Assembly (NCBI GenBank): GCA_000149265.1
Contig: CH003126.1
Location: 799,548-863,547 of the forward strand
Direction: 5' to 3'
From: Ciona savignyi
Taxonomy: Eukaryota; Chordata; Ascidiacea; Phlebobranchia; Cionidae
Length of the DNA stretch: 64,000 nt
The position numbers and the translations under genes were made by a program. The notes below the pieces were generated by a model, which saw only the letters and a list, made by a program, of their open reading frames with translations, had not been told where the DNA came from and searched no databases. Below, piece by piece: positions 27,501 through 33,882 of this stretch. Within the stretch, counting starts at the first letter, position 1. Each line of letters starts with the position of its first letter.

Positions 27501-28006
27501 AGGTTGGTATTGTAAAGTTTTTTTTCCATGTCGGTAATTTAAATTTTTTGCTTGAGGTGATCTAAAGATTGCCTATGTTTCAACGTCCATTACGTTTTCA
27601 CATTCACGTGGATAAACATAAATATTCCATCCCAAAAATGCCATTGTGTAAAAATAAAACATACCGCAGTATTTCAGTACCCTTGTAAGCACTTATGACA
27701 ACGATTATCCATGCTATAACTTTTGCTATGTTTGTTAAGCCCATTAAACCACCAGCTTTTTGATAACCTTTCAAATGGTTCTTCTACCGGAGTAACCATC
27801 CAAACTATAGAAAATCCAAATTTTTAAATTTAAAAAAATTGTTTTTTAAATTGAAATCCAACCCTTCCAACCCAGGGAACGGGACCCATTCCCCCGACTG
27901 TGAACAACGGACGTCAATACCTCGCAGCTCCATTCCGAAGTCATCCACCCCGATCAGAAAGCGACCTTCGAAGATACCTTCGCGGGAAAGCACCCCCAAG
28001 CGCTGA
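1..28006 (+). CDS. macf1/dst: Spectraplakin (MACF1/dystonin family), C-terminal part, 38 exons
   Basis: Giant cytolinker joining actin, microtubules and plus-end proteins. Only the 3' part is here; the N-terminal actin-binding and plakin regions lie upstream of the window. I joined 38 exons by consensus splice sites. Every phase agrees, giving 5,043 nt (about 1,680 codons plus TGA at 28004-28006). Order: spectrin-repeat rod (residues 1 to about 1400 of this part), EF-hand pair (about 1425-1490), GAS2 domain (about 1500-1590), then a basic Ser/Pro tail. The order EF-EF-GAS2-tail after a spectrin rod is diagnostic of spectraplakins. MACF1 and DST cannot be told apart; an invertebrate chordate would be expected to carry one pre-duplication gene. 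Introns hold SINEs, MITEs and minisatellites, listed separately. Exon coordinates are in the block entries below. Confidence 0.95.
1375..1512. mobile_element. hAT-like MITE, truncated copy
   Basis: Interior of the family (accctgccctaaacactaat, caaccccatgtttaaacc) without the A/G-rich left terminus. Confidence 0.55.
2533..2640 (+). mobile_element. Short tRNA-like SINE, family B copy
   Basis: Has gaccgaatggttaacgcgac (A-box-like TGGCCGAATGG in better copies), a spacer, then a B-box-like gttcaaaacttag and an A-rich tail. The layout resembles tRNA-Leu/Ser. About 105 bp; recurs at least eight times. Confidence 0.65.
2705..2935. repeat. Duplicated acceptor region of the exon at 2924
   Basis: The string taacc(t/a)cccagcaactcat plus cgagg occurs at 2761 and 2913, 152 bp apart, with related aaaaacac(a/g)aatatca repeats between. 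The first copy is a decoy whose reading soon hits TGA. Confidence 0.85.
3965..4145. mobile_element. Interspersed repeat, family C, copy 1
   Basis: A 180-bp block shared with 10142-10310: gatctcgcatctattccg, gaccgctatatcccgaatcc, aatggagtaataggcctatg, gtggacccgcccatgctaac. A tRNA-like stretch (tttagctcgttggtatagtg, then tgggatcgaaatc) follows at 4160-4220 and may be its promoter or a separate element. Partial matches occur at 1221-1270 and 3722-3820. Confidence 0.65.
4444..4670. mobile_element. hAT-like MITE, copy 1, with 8-bp TSD
   Basis: Imperfect terminal inverted repeats (GGGGAAAACTAAAAGG on the left; the right end reads CCTCCCTTTAGCGTTGCCCC). Flanked by TTTCTAAA at 4436-4443 and 4671-4678. 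The interior has ttagggttag-type repeats. No coding capacity; the 8-bp duplication fits the hAT superfamily. Confidence 0.85.
5272..5365 (+). mobile_element. Short SINE family B copy, diverged
   Basis: Has cgccgaatggttaacacaac and caaacttagcttggtaaaaa in the expected order and spacing. Confidence 0.55.
5571..5736. repeat. 90-bp direct duplication
   Basis: ttaaaatctgtgattttg(a/g)t through cttctatataat recurs at 5571 and 5661, exactly 90 bp apart, in the intron before the exon at 5821. Confidence 0.9.
5995..6198 (-). mobile_element. SINE family A copy, 5'-truncated
   Basis: Reverse-oriented copy matching the tail and body of the family (acacacgggcaaac, tcgggttaccagagc, tagtagaacccat). The tRNA-like head is missing. 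Confidence 0.7.
6696..6850. repeat. 25-bp tandem repeat, 6 copies
   Basis: Identical units beginning TTTATGTCTGTTTTAGTCAG at 6696, 6721, 6746, 6771, 6796 and 6821, plus a 5-bp remnant. Each unit contains a pyrimidine-TTTTAG acceptor-like string. Confidence 0.97.
7037..13801 (+). CDS. macf1/dst: Spectraplakin exon block 2 (spectrin rod, 10 exons)
   Basis: Exons: 7037-7154, 7652-7780, 8139-8342, 9133-9294, 9854-10021, 10861-11055, 11530-11658, 12046-12171, 12955-13116, 13668-13801. All but the last end in phase 0; the last ends in phase 2 and joins 14174. Spectrin helix-A tryptophan signatures are visible, such as [10 protein letters not shown] (exon at 9854) and [14 protein letters not shown] (exon at 12955). 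Codon choice in these exons is clearly more GC-rich than the flanking AT-rich introns, which supports real coding sequence. Confidence 0.9.
7243..7450 (+). mobile_element. SINE family A copy, degraded
   Basis: The head tagcttggtagtttagtgcg and B-box-like caggttcaaaactgg are clear; the body is diverged, with cacactgcaatagccgtg still recognisable. Confidence 0.65.
8785..9083 (-). mobile_element. SINE family A copy, near-complete
   Basis: Begins ataggataggatattcatg and runs through ggttaacacacgggcaatcg to the tRNA-like head (aaccaagctattcat side) just before the exon at 9133. Confidence 0.8.
10142..10310. mobile_element. Interspersed repeat, family C, copy 2
   Basis: Same block as 3965-4145 with scattered differences (catctatcccggtcaagcat, gtggacccgcccattctaat). 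Not assigned to a known class. Confidence 0.65.
12325..12447 (-). mobile_element. Short SINE family B copy
   Basis: Reverse orientation: T-rich tail, actgagccaagttttgaatc, and cgcattaaccattcagcta. Confidence 0.6.
14174..22276 (+). CDS. macf1/dst: Spectraplakin exon block 3 (last spectrin repeats, 11 exons)
   Basis: Exons: 14174-14246, 14674-14799, 15220-15389, 15980-16139, 16421-16522, 17300-17377, 17693-17800, 18871-19035, 20533-20696, 21279-21418, 22155-22276. This is the best-conserved part of the rod: [45 protein letters not shown] followed by [15 protein letters not shown], and [19 protein letters not shown] all match the plakin-family repeats just before the EF-hands. The last exon has tandem AG acceptors (first coding base 22152 or 22155). 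The exon at 20533 is preceded by an 18-bp repeat in its polypyrimidine tract, and the 114-bp satellite lies in the intron before it. Confidence 0.93.
15427..15615. repeat. 27-bp tandem repeat, 7 copies
   Basis: Units of TTCATGCGCTCTTTCCAATT plus CCTTTAG, nearly identical. Because 27 is a multiple of 3, both strands stay open with 9-residue periodicity; this explains the open frames there and they are not genes. Confidence 0.97.
15735..15885 (+). mobile_element. SINE family A, 3' part
   Basis: Only the distal body is present (cggtaacccgagggtgggtg, gaggtgatctgacgattacc, ending atgaatatccttt). It sits about 95 bp upstream of the exon at 15980. Confidence 0.7.
16181..16245. repeat. 22-bp tandem repeat, 3 copies
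   Basis: Units of ctataaatatggttttgtca in a row after the exon ending at 16139. Confidence 0.9.
16975..17255 (+). mobile_element. SINE family A copy, diverged
   Basis: The head tagcttggtgggttggtgca, ggttcaaaactgg B-box-like segment, cttggacaagg, and terminal atgaatatcctat are all recognisable. Confidence 0.7.
17885..18176 (+). mobile_element. SINE family A copy, near-complete
   Basis: Contains ggttcgaaactgattgctag, cttgggcaaggcacttaac, aacccagcggattaatagg, gcgcgaggtgatctgacgat and the terminal aacataaatatcctatcc. Confidence 0.8.
19402..20345. repeat. 114-bp tandem satellite derived from SINE family A
   Basis: The marker TATACTGTAG recurs at 19413, 19527, 19641, 19755, 19869, 19983, 20097, 20211 and 20325, exactly 114 bp apart. 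Each unit joins a CATACTA-TACTG-TAGTATG inverted repeat to a SINE segment (gggttctaccaaattgaaga, aataactctggtaacccgac). An ancestral unit is at about 19085-19240, followed by the remaining SINE tail at 19300-19405. Confidence 0.95.
20452..20526. repeat. 18-bp tandem repeat in the acceptor tract of the exon at 20533
   Basis: About four units of TTGAATTGCTCCTCATCT ending 7 bp before the acceptor AG. It supplies much of the pyrimidine tract. Confidence 0.85.
21080..21205. repeat. About 23-bp tandem repeat, 5 copies
   Basis: Degenerate units of the type GGAAAATCACAGCATTTTTTA. They create spurious open frames on both strands just before the exon at 21279. Confidence 0.85.
21478..21590 (+). mobile_element. 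Short SINE family B copy
   Basis: gtgtggctgaatagttaaaa, tacatataccaactcttat, catcatgggttccaaacttg, A-rich end; good match to the family. Confidence 0.7.
22303..22590 (+). mobile_element. tRNA-derived SINE, family A, near-complete copy
   Basis: The head resembles a tRNA promoter: an A-box-like stretch (gtggtttagtgcatcgcc) and a B-box-like ggttcaaaactgg about 30 bp later. The body (cttgggcatggcacttaacgg; acccagcagatagac) ends near cccattcacagcgatgaac. The same sequence recurs more than 20 times in this window in both orientations, which defines the family. Confidence 0.85.
22735..22991. repeat. 46-bp C-rich minisatellite ending at an exon acceptor
   Basis: About five units of ggtcataaaaactattttt / gacattttgttacccccttc / cccccac. 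The last unit ends in the functional CAG before the EF-hand exon at 22992; earlier units contain CCCCAG decoys (for example about 22764 and 22801). Confidence 0.92.
22992..23840 (+). CDS. macf1/dst: Spectraplakin EF-hand pair (2 exons)
   Basis: Exons 22992-23154 and 23686-23840. The leader [20 protein letters not shown] is the family's EF-hand lead-in. Loop 1 reads [12 protein letters not shown]: ligands at 1, 3, 5, 7 and 9 are conventional, but position 12 is Gln where Glu is usual. Loop 2 reads [12 protein letters not shown] and is canonical. The two exons join in phase 1 to give [17 protein letters not shown], as in vertebrate spectraplakins. The pair normally packs against the GAS2 domain and tunes microtubule binding. 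The upstream intron ends in a C-rich minisatellite. The intron between the exons carries a SINE and tandem duplications of its own 3' end. Confidence 0.96.
23222..23447 (-). mobile_element. SINE family A copy
   Basis: Reverse-oriented copy between the two EF-hand exons; tail end ataggatattcatgtttat, cut before the tRNA-like head where the 119-122 bp intron duplications start. Confidence 0.8.
23445..23696. repeat. Tandem duplication of the intron 3' end before EF-hand exon 2
   Basis: The motif aattccca(a/g)cc recurs at 23445, 23564 and 23686 with intervening copies of ggttttaattacatttgtca and agattacatgtgtcaagtct. The third copy is the true exon start. Confidence 0.9.
23895..23987 (-). mobile_element. 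Short SINE family B copy, cut by the gap
   Basis: Reverse orientation: taaccattcggcaacattca and gtttcaaacacatgatgggc, running to the first assembly gap. Confidence 0.6.
23988..24503. other. Assembly gap (516 N)
   Basis: Run of N inside the spectraplakin intron between the EF-hand and GAS2 exons. Repeats flank both sides: a short SINE on the left, an inverted-repeat element on the right. Splice phases across it agree, so no coding exon need be missing. Confidence 0.99.
24504..24711. mobile_element. Inverted-repeat (MITE-like) element beside the first gap
   Basis: Left arm about 24504-24561 (cggtttacaccaagcgtagc ... gcgaccataaaacaaa) pairs with right arm about 24654-24711 (tttgttttatggtcactacg ... 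gcttggtgtaaacagggcta). Around 58 bp per arm with about 90% match. The outer left edge may lie in the gap, so no target duplication can be read. Confidence 0.75.
24848..24966 (-). mobile_element. Short SINE family B copy
   Basis: Reverse orientation: aaccaagcattgtttcgaac, ataatgggctcgacaatgg and ccattcgaccacacg. Confidence 0.65.
25006..25112 (+). mobile_element. Short SINE family B copy just upstream of a GAS2 exon
   Basis: gtcgagtggccaaatagttaa, atgtatactgactcttatac, catcatgggttcgaaacata, A-run. Its 3' end lies about 20 bp before the exon at 25130, so its A/T-rich tail forms part of that acceptor's surroundings. Confidence 0.7.
25130..27089 (+). CDS. macf1/dst: Spectraplakin GAS2 (microtubule-binding) domain, 3 exons
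   Basis: Exons 25130-25204, 26292-26409 and 26987-27089. The translation runs [19 protein letters not shown], then [37 protein letters not shown] and [15 protein letters not shown], nearly identical to vertebrate MACF1/DST. The CxC pair (RCTC) of the zinc-binding GAS2 fold is kept. Phase is consistent. At the junction of exons 25204 and 26292 the sequence passes directly from NKYR to FGDN; the FFxGxQ hexapeptide that I recall between these in vertebrate and insect homologues is missing from this model. See the findings. Confidence 0.95.
26700..26958 (+). mobile_element. Two short SINE family B copies, the first truncated
   Basis: A head-only copy at 26703-26752 (gtgtgaccgaatggttaata) and a full copy at 26860-26958 (ggttcggaacttggcacagt, A-run), both before the exon at 26987. 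Confidence 0.65.
27112..27345 (-). mobile_element. SINE family A copy, internally deleted
   Basis: Has the terminal ggatattcatgtttat and head-side gaccagtttcacatctgcaa, but lacks part of the middle (accaccttgc jumps to tgatagacacg). Confidence 0.75.
27408..28006 (+). CDS. macf1/dst: Spectraplakin C-terminal tail with [S/T]xIP motifs (2 exons)
   Basis: Exons 27408-27502 and 27876-28006, ending in TGA at 28004-28006. The tail is Ser/Thr/Pro/Arg-rich and probably disordered. It contains [19 protein letters not shown] and then three EB-binding type motifs within about 25 residues: TSIP, SSIP and SKIP, all in basic surroundings. In the family such motifs recruit EB1 at growing microtubule ends. 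Phase from the preceding exon (ending at 27089, phase 2) is correct. Confidence 0.93.
27548..27640 (+). mobile_element. SINE family A, 3' fragment
   Basis: Matches only the distal part: cttgaggtgatctaaagatt through ggataaacataaatattcc. Confidence 0.6.
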
Positions 28007-28462
28007 AACCATCGTGAAACGCTTTCGAATTTTATTTTTTTCAATCCTTGTTACTCACACAAAATCTCTGATTTTTCTTTCACTTTTAATTGGGTTCTGA
28101 TTTTACCTTATACGCCGCATTACCTGTCATCCTAGCAATTTTCAAGTTTAATTGTGCCGGCAGTGTTATAATGGTTGTGGTGCTTCTGAACCGCCCATTT
28201 CCCCACTTTTGCCTTCCCCCCCTACCCCGACAGTTCACTTTACACATTCTGTGATGTTTTTTAACTTTTCGCTCGCATTTGACAATTTTACTTTTTATTC
28301 ATTCTTTGGCGCTTTTTCTTGTTGGGGCGAATAGGTTCTCGGTACTCTTTGTTACGAGTCGAATTGTATTCATTGTGTATTTTAAAGTAGCTCGGTAGTT
28401 TGTTATGCCAAGTGTGGATTCGAAAGATACTGTGTTACGTGCAGTACCAAAACGTAAATATA

Positions 28463-28468
28463 AATAAA
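28463..28468 (+). other. Candidate poly(A) signal of the spectraplakin gene
   Basis: AATAAA about 460 bp after the stop codon, followed by T-rich sequence. It is the first canonical hexamer I see after the stop. Use cannot be shown from sequence. Confidence 0.45.
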
Positions 28469-28904
28469 TTTTAATTTTCTTAGTGTACATGCTGCTTTTG
28501 ATTAAATTACAACAGTGTTTGTCCTTGTAGAAACGCAGCATTTCAAGTGGTATTGCTCTATCGGTAAAGCGCCAGATATTGAAAATAGTCGAAAGTTAGC
28601 CCGCTGTTACTTAGAGGGTTGGCGTTAGTGTTTTGAGCTAGTTCTGTGTTTAAGATTAGAGTTTAGGGTAAGGTTAGAATTAGTTTTTATAGTTTTGGTG
28701 TGCAATTTTTCCGTAGTGTCGCCCTGTGGTTACCAAGTTTCCAACCCACACTGGCCTTGTCACGAAAACCGTTTGTATTCTCTATGTTCGAAGTAACGCT
28801 GACAATCCGGCCACCCAACCGTTCATTACTCGGCATTTTATCCAGCCCGCCAAAAAATTTTAGCCTGCAGACATTCATCCATCCATCAACTCAGTTCCAG
28901 TTAA

Positions 28905-29105
28905 TACGAAAAAACTAAGGGCTTCAACGCACGGCAAACGTGAGATTCCCTTAAATATGTAAGAGAGCGTTGTGAGAAAATGTAATCAGTTGTTGCAAGA
29001 CATTTTTTTAATTTAGTAGAACCCTTTAATTTACTGGAATCGGACACAGTCCGTTAAGTACCTTACCAAGAGCACAACCGACTTGCTAGCCACCAATTTA
29101 ACCTT
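28905..29105 (-). mobile_element. SINE family A copy, strongly diverged
   Basis: Recognised by cgaaaaaactaagggcttca, tagtagaacccttt, cagtccgttaagtacctt and acaaccgacttgctagccac. Confidence 0.55.
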
Positions 29106-29254
29106 CTACACTTAAAAAAGGATAAAAATAACACATTGGTCTGGTTAAGCAACTGCGTTATTACGATCAACAAAGTACAAAATTAAAGAAAAGTATGCAG
29201 GAAAGACTTTCCTTACAAAGTTTAATCATTCTTGTCCGGCCAAAAATGGTTGGC

Positions 29255-29420
29255 GGGTTAGCCGGTCCCATTCAACCGAAAAGTTGAAGGTTCGAAACTG
29301 GTTTCTAGCTAGTCTTTGCTGTCGTCGCTTAAAACCAAGTGGATTATTAAGTTCTAGTAAAACTGTAGGAACGTCTTAACCATGCACCGCACACTACGGT
29401 GTTTGCGGTTAACCGATGAA
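29255..29420 (+). mobile_element. SINE family A copy, diverged
   Basis: The head ttagccggtcccattcaacc and B-box-like ggttcgaaactgg are clear; the middle is deleted. Confidence 0.55.
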
Positions 29421-30188
29421 AAGTGTATTCTAAAAATATTCTAACGGCTATGTAACGTATTCTAACGGCTATGTATTCTAAAGAATATTCTAAGTGTATT
29501 CTAACGGCTATGTAATAACGCGCGCACGCCGCTTGGCCTATTGGAATGTTGTCCGCCTGTTTGCGAGAATGTGCGTGTTTCCTTTGTTATCTCTCTTAAC
29601 TTCTGTGTGTTATACTTGACCCAAAAACTATTATATTTATCGATAGCTCCGATTTTTGTGGTATTGGTATATAAATCAGTCGATTTTACATTTTGGCCAC
29701 GCTGTATTTATTGGGGAAAAAATAATTATGTCTACTATTTCTATACCACATTTTCTGTTTCTTTTTATCACCAGGGTTTTTCAGAAGATTTTGTAGCGAG
29801 GTGTCCTCAGCTGTTTGATTGATTTTCTTTGTTTTAGCTCAGTTATATCAAAATATTTAATATTTTTACTCTTGAATTGATTATTCCATACTATTTGGAT
29901 AAAAATTAGTCACATTTAAAACATAATTTAAGTACAAGGAAGTAATTCAACCGGTGGATTTATGAAATTAACTTAATTTAGAAAAACTGAGTTCTTCTAA
30001 ATTGTCATAGTTCCGCCATTCAAGTAACGAATTTGTAAGTAGTGTCTACAATTTAATTTAAAATGGTTACATAATACATTATGCAATTTTTTTACATTTT
30101 AAATGGCATACTTAAGTAGTGACTTGCGGTAAAACAAACGTCTCTAAATGTCAACTAAGGTACCCTACGAGTAGGTTCCCATTATTTT

Positions 30189-30397
30189 GGGGAAAACTAA
30201 AAGGAGGGAAGGCGGAAAGGAGGGAAACTGCTCATTAAAATAAAGATTAGCGCTTAAGAGTTAGTTTTAAACATGGGGTTAGAGTTAGGGTTAGTTCTGG
30301 GTTTGATATTAGTGTTTAAAGCAGGGTTAAAATTAATTTCCATAATTTTAGTGAGCAGTTTCCCTCCTTCCCGCTTTCCCTCCTTTTAGTGTTGTCC
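30189..30397. mobile_element. hAT-like MITE, copy 2, with 8-bp TSD
   Basis: Same family as 4444-4670; inverted repeats of about 45 bp (ggagggaaactgctcatta pairs with agtgagcagtttccctcc). Flanked by ATTATTTT at 30181-30188 and 30398-30405. Confidence 0.9.
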
Positions 30398-30944
30398 ATT
30401 ATTTTTAAAAGCAACAGGCAGCTTAAGAATTGCTCTGTCCTCACTGAGAAGGAAGTTTCCCAATTTTTGACCTGAGTAATATCCATCGGAGATAGGGTCT
30501 ATATATAACAAACTGACATACTTTCAAAATGCCACTGGAGCTCAACTGCCAAAGCATAGGAACTTATTCTAAATCAAAAATGCAACATCACTATAAGAGA
30601 TTGATATCTTTTGTGGTTATTTTGATGTCTTTAAGGTCGTGTACAGGCATTCTTTTTTTAATTGAAAATTTCTAATTTGTGGTAAAATATTTATCCAGGG
30701 GAGCAGTTTATAACCTGAGCTCTTCTGTGCTTGAATAGTAATCAAGTAATCGAAGGTTGTGGGTTAAATATTGCACGTGTTAGCCCTTGTGTGGAAAGTC
30801 GAGGTGACTTAACACACCTAGTGTTGAGAAGTATTTAAAAAACGAAATTTGGATCTCAGAACTCATGGTGGGAAATATGGCTTAATTTTATTAAATGGTT
30901 AACACTTGATCTATTACAACATTAAGTGAATATTGCTAAACTTT

Positions 30945-31130
30945 CTGGGCAAAACTGAAAATAGAGAAGTAGGGAAACTGTACACTAAAATGAGGATTAA
31001 AACTTCAGAATTAGGTTTAGTTCTGAGGGTTAGATTAGTGTTGGGTACACTGTTAGAATTAGTTACCAGATTTTTGGGCCGTAGTTTCCCTCCAGTTTTG
31101 TTTTAATGTTTACATAGCACTTAATGGACG
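30945..31130. mobile_element. hAT-like MITE, degraded copy
   Basis: Diverged relative of the 30189 copy: gggcaaaactgaaaatagag at the left, agtttccctccagttttg at the right, similar interior. No clear duplication. Confidence 0.55.
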
Positions 31131-31667
31131 TTGCCCCGATGTGTTGCATTAACATGAAATTTAAAAATCTTACTTCTGTAACAGCTTTGGCAAACATACA
31201 AGGTTAGCTGGTGATTTTCAACGCTCTATAAACTATTGCTACCCGCCCATAACTTGGGTGATGGCATTACTTAATTGCAACCATTTTTTAAGGCAAACAA
31301 TAACATATTTTTAGGTTAAGCTATACATTTTTTGAGGGTAGGATTAGTTAAAATACGAGATTTGGAAAGGTATCACCTAAAATTTTACCAAAACATCCAA
31401 AAATTTCAACTTAATTTTACTCGAAAATTATACATGTAAACGATGTTTTTTGTTTGCATTTAAAAGATCTATATACAGTTTTCTAATGAGACCAAATTAA
31501 TGCCGTTTGGCCAAGAAGTCTCGGAGATTTTTTATTGTGAAAGGGCATATGTCAAAAAAGCCAAATTTGAACATCTAGTTTTTAAAGGGTTCAATACCAA
31601 TATTTAAAGAGTCACTTAAAAAATCAAATAGCATGTGGGAATACTACATAAGGGCAGTTGTTATAGC

Positions 31668-33636
31668 CATAGGCGTAAAGTTCTCCTTATGGTAGGCCGT
31701 GCAGGAATTAAAAACCCGTTCGAAAAAAATTTTTCAGGTACACTTTCCTACGTAGACCGTAGCATGTTAAAACTACCTACCTCTCAGTAAGTTGTATAGT
31801 GACAGCGGCAGTTTAACTAACTTAGTAATTACATAAAACACTTTACAACGCTTTCGTTCGTCAAACAACGCTTTCGTTCTTAGGTCATTCCCCCATTAGC
31901 TCACGTCAGACCACCGAACCTGGTGTCGGCATCTGACCTTTGATCGGGGATCGGCCGACCTACCCAATCCTATAAAAATTCCTTAGCTTTCGGTTAGAGT
32001 ATAATCGTTCGGTTTGCGGCCAAAGGACCGAGTTATAAAATAATTTAATCGTCCCGACGTAAACCATTGCACTTTCGTTAGTCGCGTGGAATAAGTGGTG
32101 AAACAAATATAACACTCCAAAGGTGTATGTTGCGTCTGGGAAATCTAATGATTTCCGCAATTATAGGCGTAACTAAAAAGTAGTTTAAACATTAATTTAG
32201 TCAGGGCAGGCATAGATTCAATAGGGCATTACGTACCGTATCGGGATCTTATTAATCATTCTGTAAAACTAATTCATGCAAACAACAATAAATCACATTT
32301 TAAAACTGAAAATTTTAATTGTGTGAAATGCGTAAAAGAAGTTTTAACGCAATTTTCGCTTTATGTTTTTAATTGATAACAGACGGTTTATACTAAAGAA
32401 ACATTAGATTACTCTCTCTTATCATTAGCGTGCGCTTCGAGCGTTCGCACGTCATTAAAAAGATACACACGTCTATTCATTTCTGCCAGGTGCAAGTTGG
32501 ACCAAGGCCAAGCAATCCTTCCGTACACGCTAAGCGGAAGATTGCTTAATAAATAAAGTTAAAAAATACGGATTAGCTTTCCTAACTGCAATTAATACAC
32601 TCGATACCGAATATAAAACTTTTGCTTGGAATATTTTTAACTACCTTATAAAAGCGTCTGTTGTTTCTTAATTTGTTGTTTCATTGGAGCATATGATATT
32701 AAAACGCAACCTCCCTTGTATAATCACAGCGAAGGTGCGATCAAATATATACGCAAAACGCTATATATCGATTATAATAATAAATATATATTATATACGT
32801 TTTACCACAAACCGTATTAAAATTCAAAAATGTTTAAGTTAAACTTCAGGTTAAGCTTGATCTGTGCAGTTAAGAAGTGTAAATAACCTTTTAATCGCTC
32901 CATTGCTGTAAAGTTGAACTGTATTTCTGTCATAGCATTTTCGCGTGAGAAAATAATCGTTTTTTTGACGCGTTTCAGATCGCGATCGGATCTGCAAGGA
33001 TTTTAATGATCGTAAAAAAATCCTGATACTGGGAAGTATATGAATATTAATTCAGTGTAGAGAACAAGCAATACGCCTCTATACAGTGTTGAGAGAAATT
33101 TAGGACTTACTCAATCAACATTCCCCCATAACTTAAGTTTTTATTGAAAAGTATGCTAAATTAATTACTATAAATTCAACAAAAATAAGAACTAAATATT
33201 TTAGATTTTATATTTTGTGCTAATTAAAAACATAGTTGTTAAAGCGGAATAAATATTTCCAAAAATAAGCCTGTCTAGTCTATACATAACTTTCCAATAA
33301 TTGCGTCATATTTAAAGGTGCAATAAACCACGTGATTAGCGCGGGGAAAGTGACCTACTTTCTTTTTGTGTGCGCGCGCTTTATGCTGACGTTCGCATAA
33401 TTGAAGGAACGATTTTTGTTGAGCGATGAATAGCAACCGCGATTTTATGTTTTTAATTTCAAATCCCAACTATTCTTATTCAATTGCTTAAAAAGATTCG
33501 AATCCCTAGAGATTCGAATCTCAAAGATTCGAGTTTATATATTGTGCATCCCTATTTATATACGAATAATTTTTATATTTTTTTGAATCGTTAGGCCGTG
33601 CGACGCACGGCCGCACGGCCGTACTTTACGCCACTG
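31668..33636. mobile_element. Non-autonomous hAT-like element, about 1.97 kb, intact TSD
   Basis: Left end CATAGGCGTAAAGT; right end, reverse-complemented, CAGTGGCGTAAAGT. Flanked by GTTATAGC at 31660-31667 and 33637-33644. Inner ends are related but rearranged (ggtaggccgtgc; gccgtgcgacgcacggcc). No transposase frame is visible. Its right part (about 33030-33554) matches the element at 58191-58939 in reverse and ends in GTGCATCCCTA at 33554, so one element seems to have captured part of the other. Confidence 0.85.
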
Positions 33637-33870
33637 GTTATAGCGCACTTTGAAAAAATAATATTGAAACAATTAAAAAAAATTATACAGCAGGTGCTAT
33701 AATCCAAGGTACCGTATTGGTTTTAAAAATTTTCATCACCACAACAGTATCTTAATTTATCTAAAAGTGGGTTGTGTAGTTTCGTACCATATGGTTTAGT
33801 GGTTTCATTCAAATATTGACATTTTATTTGTAAAATAAATATTTACCAGAATAACCACTCTTGACCTTCT

Positions 33871-33881
33871 GTTTACTGTAG
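33871..33881 (+). promoter_or_regulatory. Splice acceptor one base before the CK1 start codon
   Basis: The sequence gtttactgtag is followed by A and then the ATG at 33883. The first coding exon thus begins directly at an acceptor, so the mRNA 5' end comes from a distant exon or a trans-spliced leader. Confidence 0.55.
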
Positions 33882-33882
33882 A

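Larger units (their letters stand above)
28470..33870. other. Intergenic region upstream of CK1
   Basis: Holds two diverged SINEs, MITE copies at 30189 and 30945, the 2-kb hAT-like element, and short ctaacggctatgta repeats (29440-29515). The open frame at 29541-29822 (93 codons) resembles nothing I know. CK1's promoter or a 5' leader exon may lie here, but I cannot place one. Confidence 0.5.
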
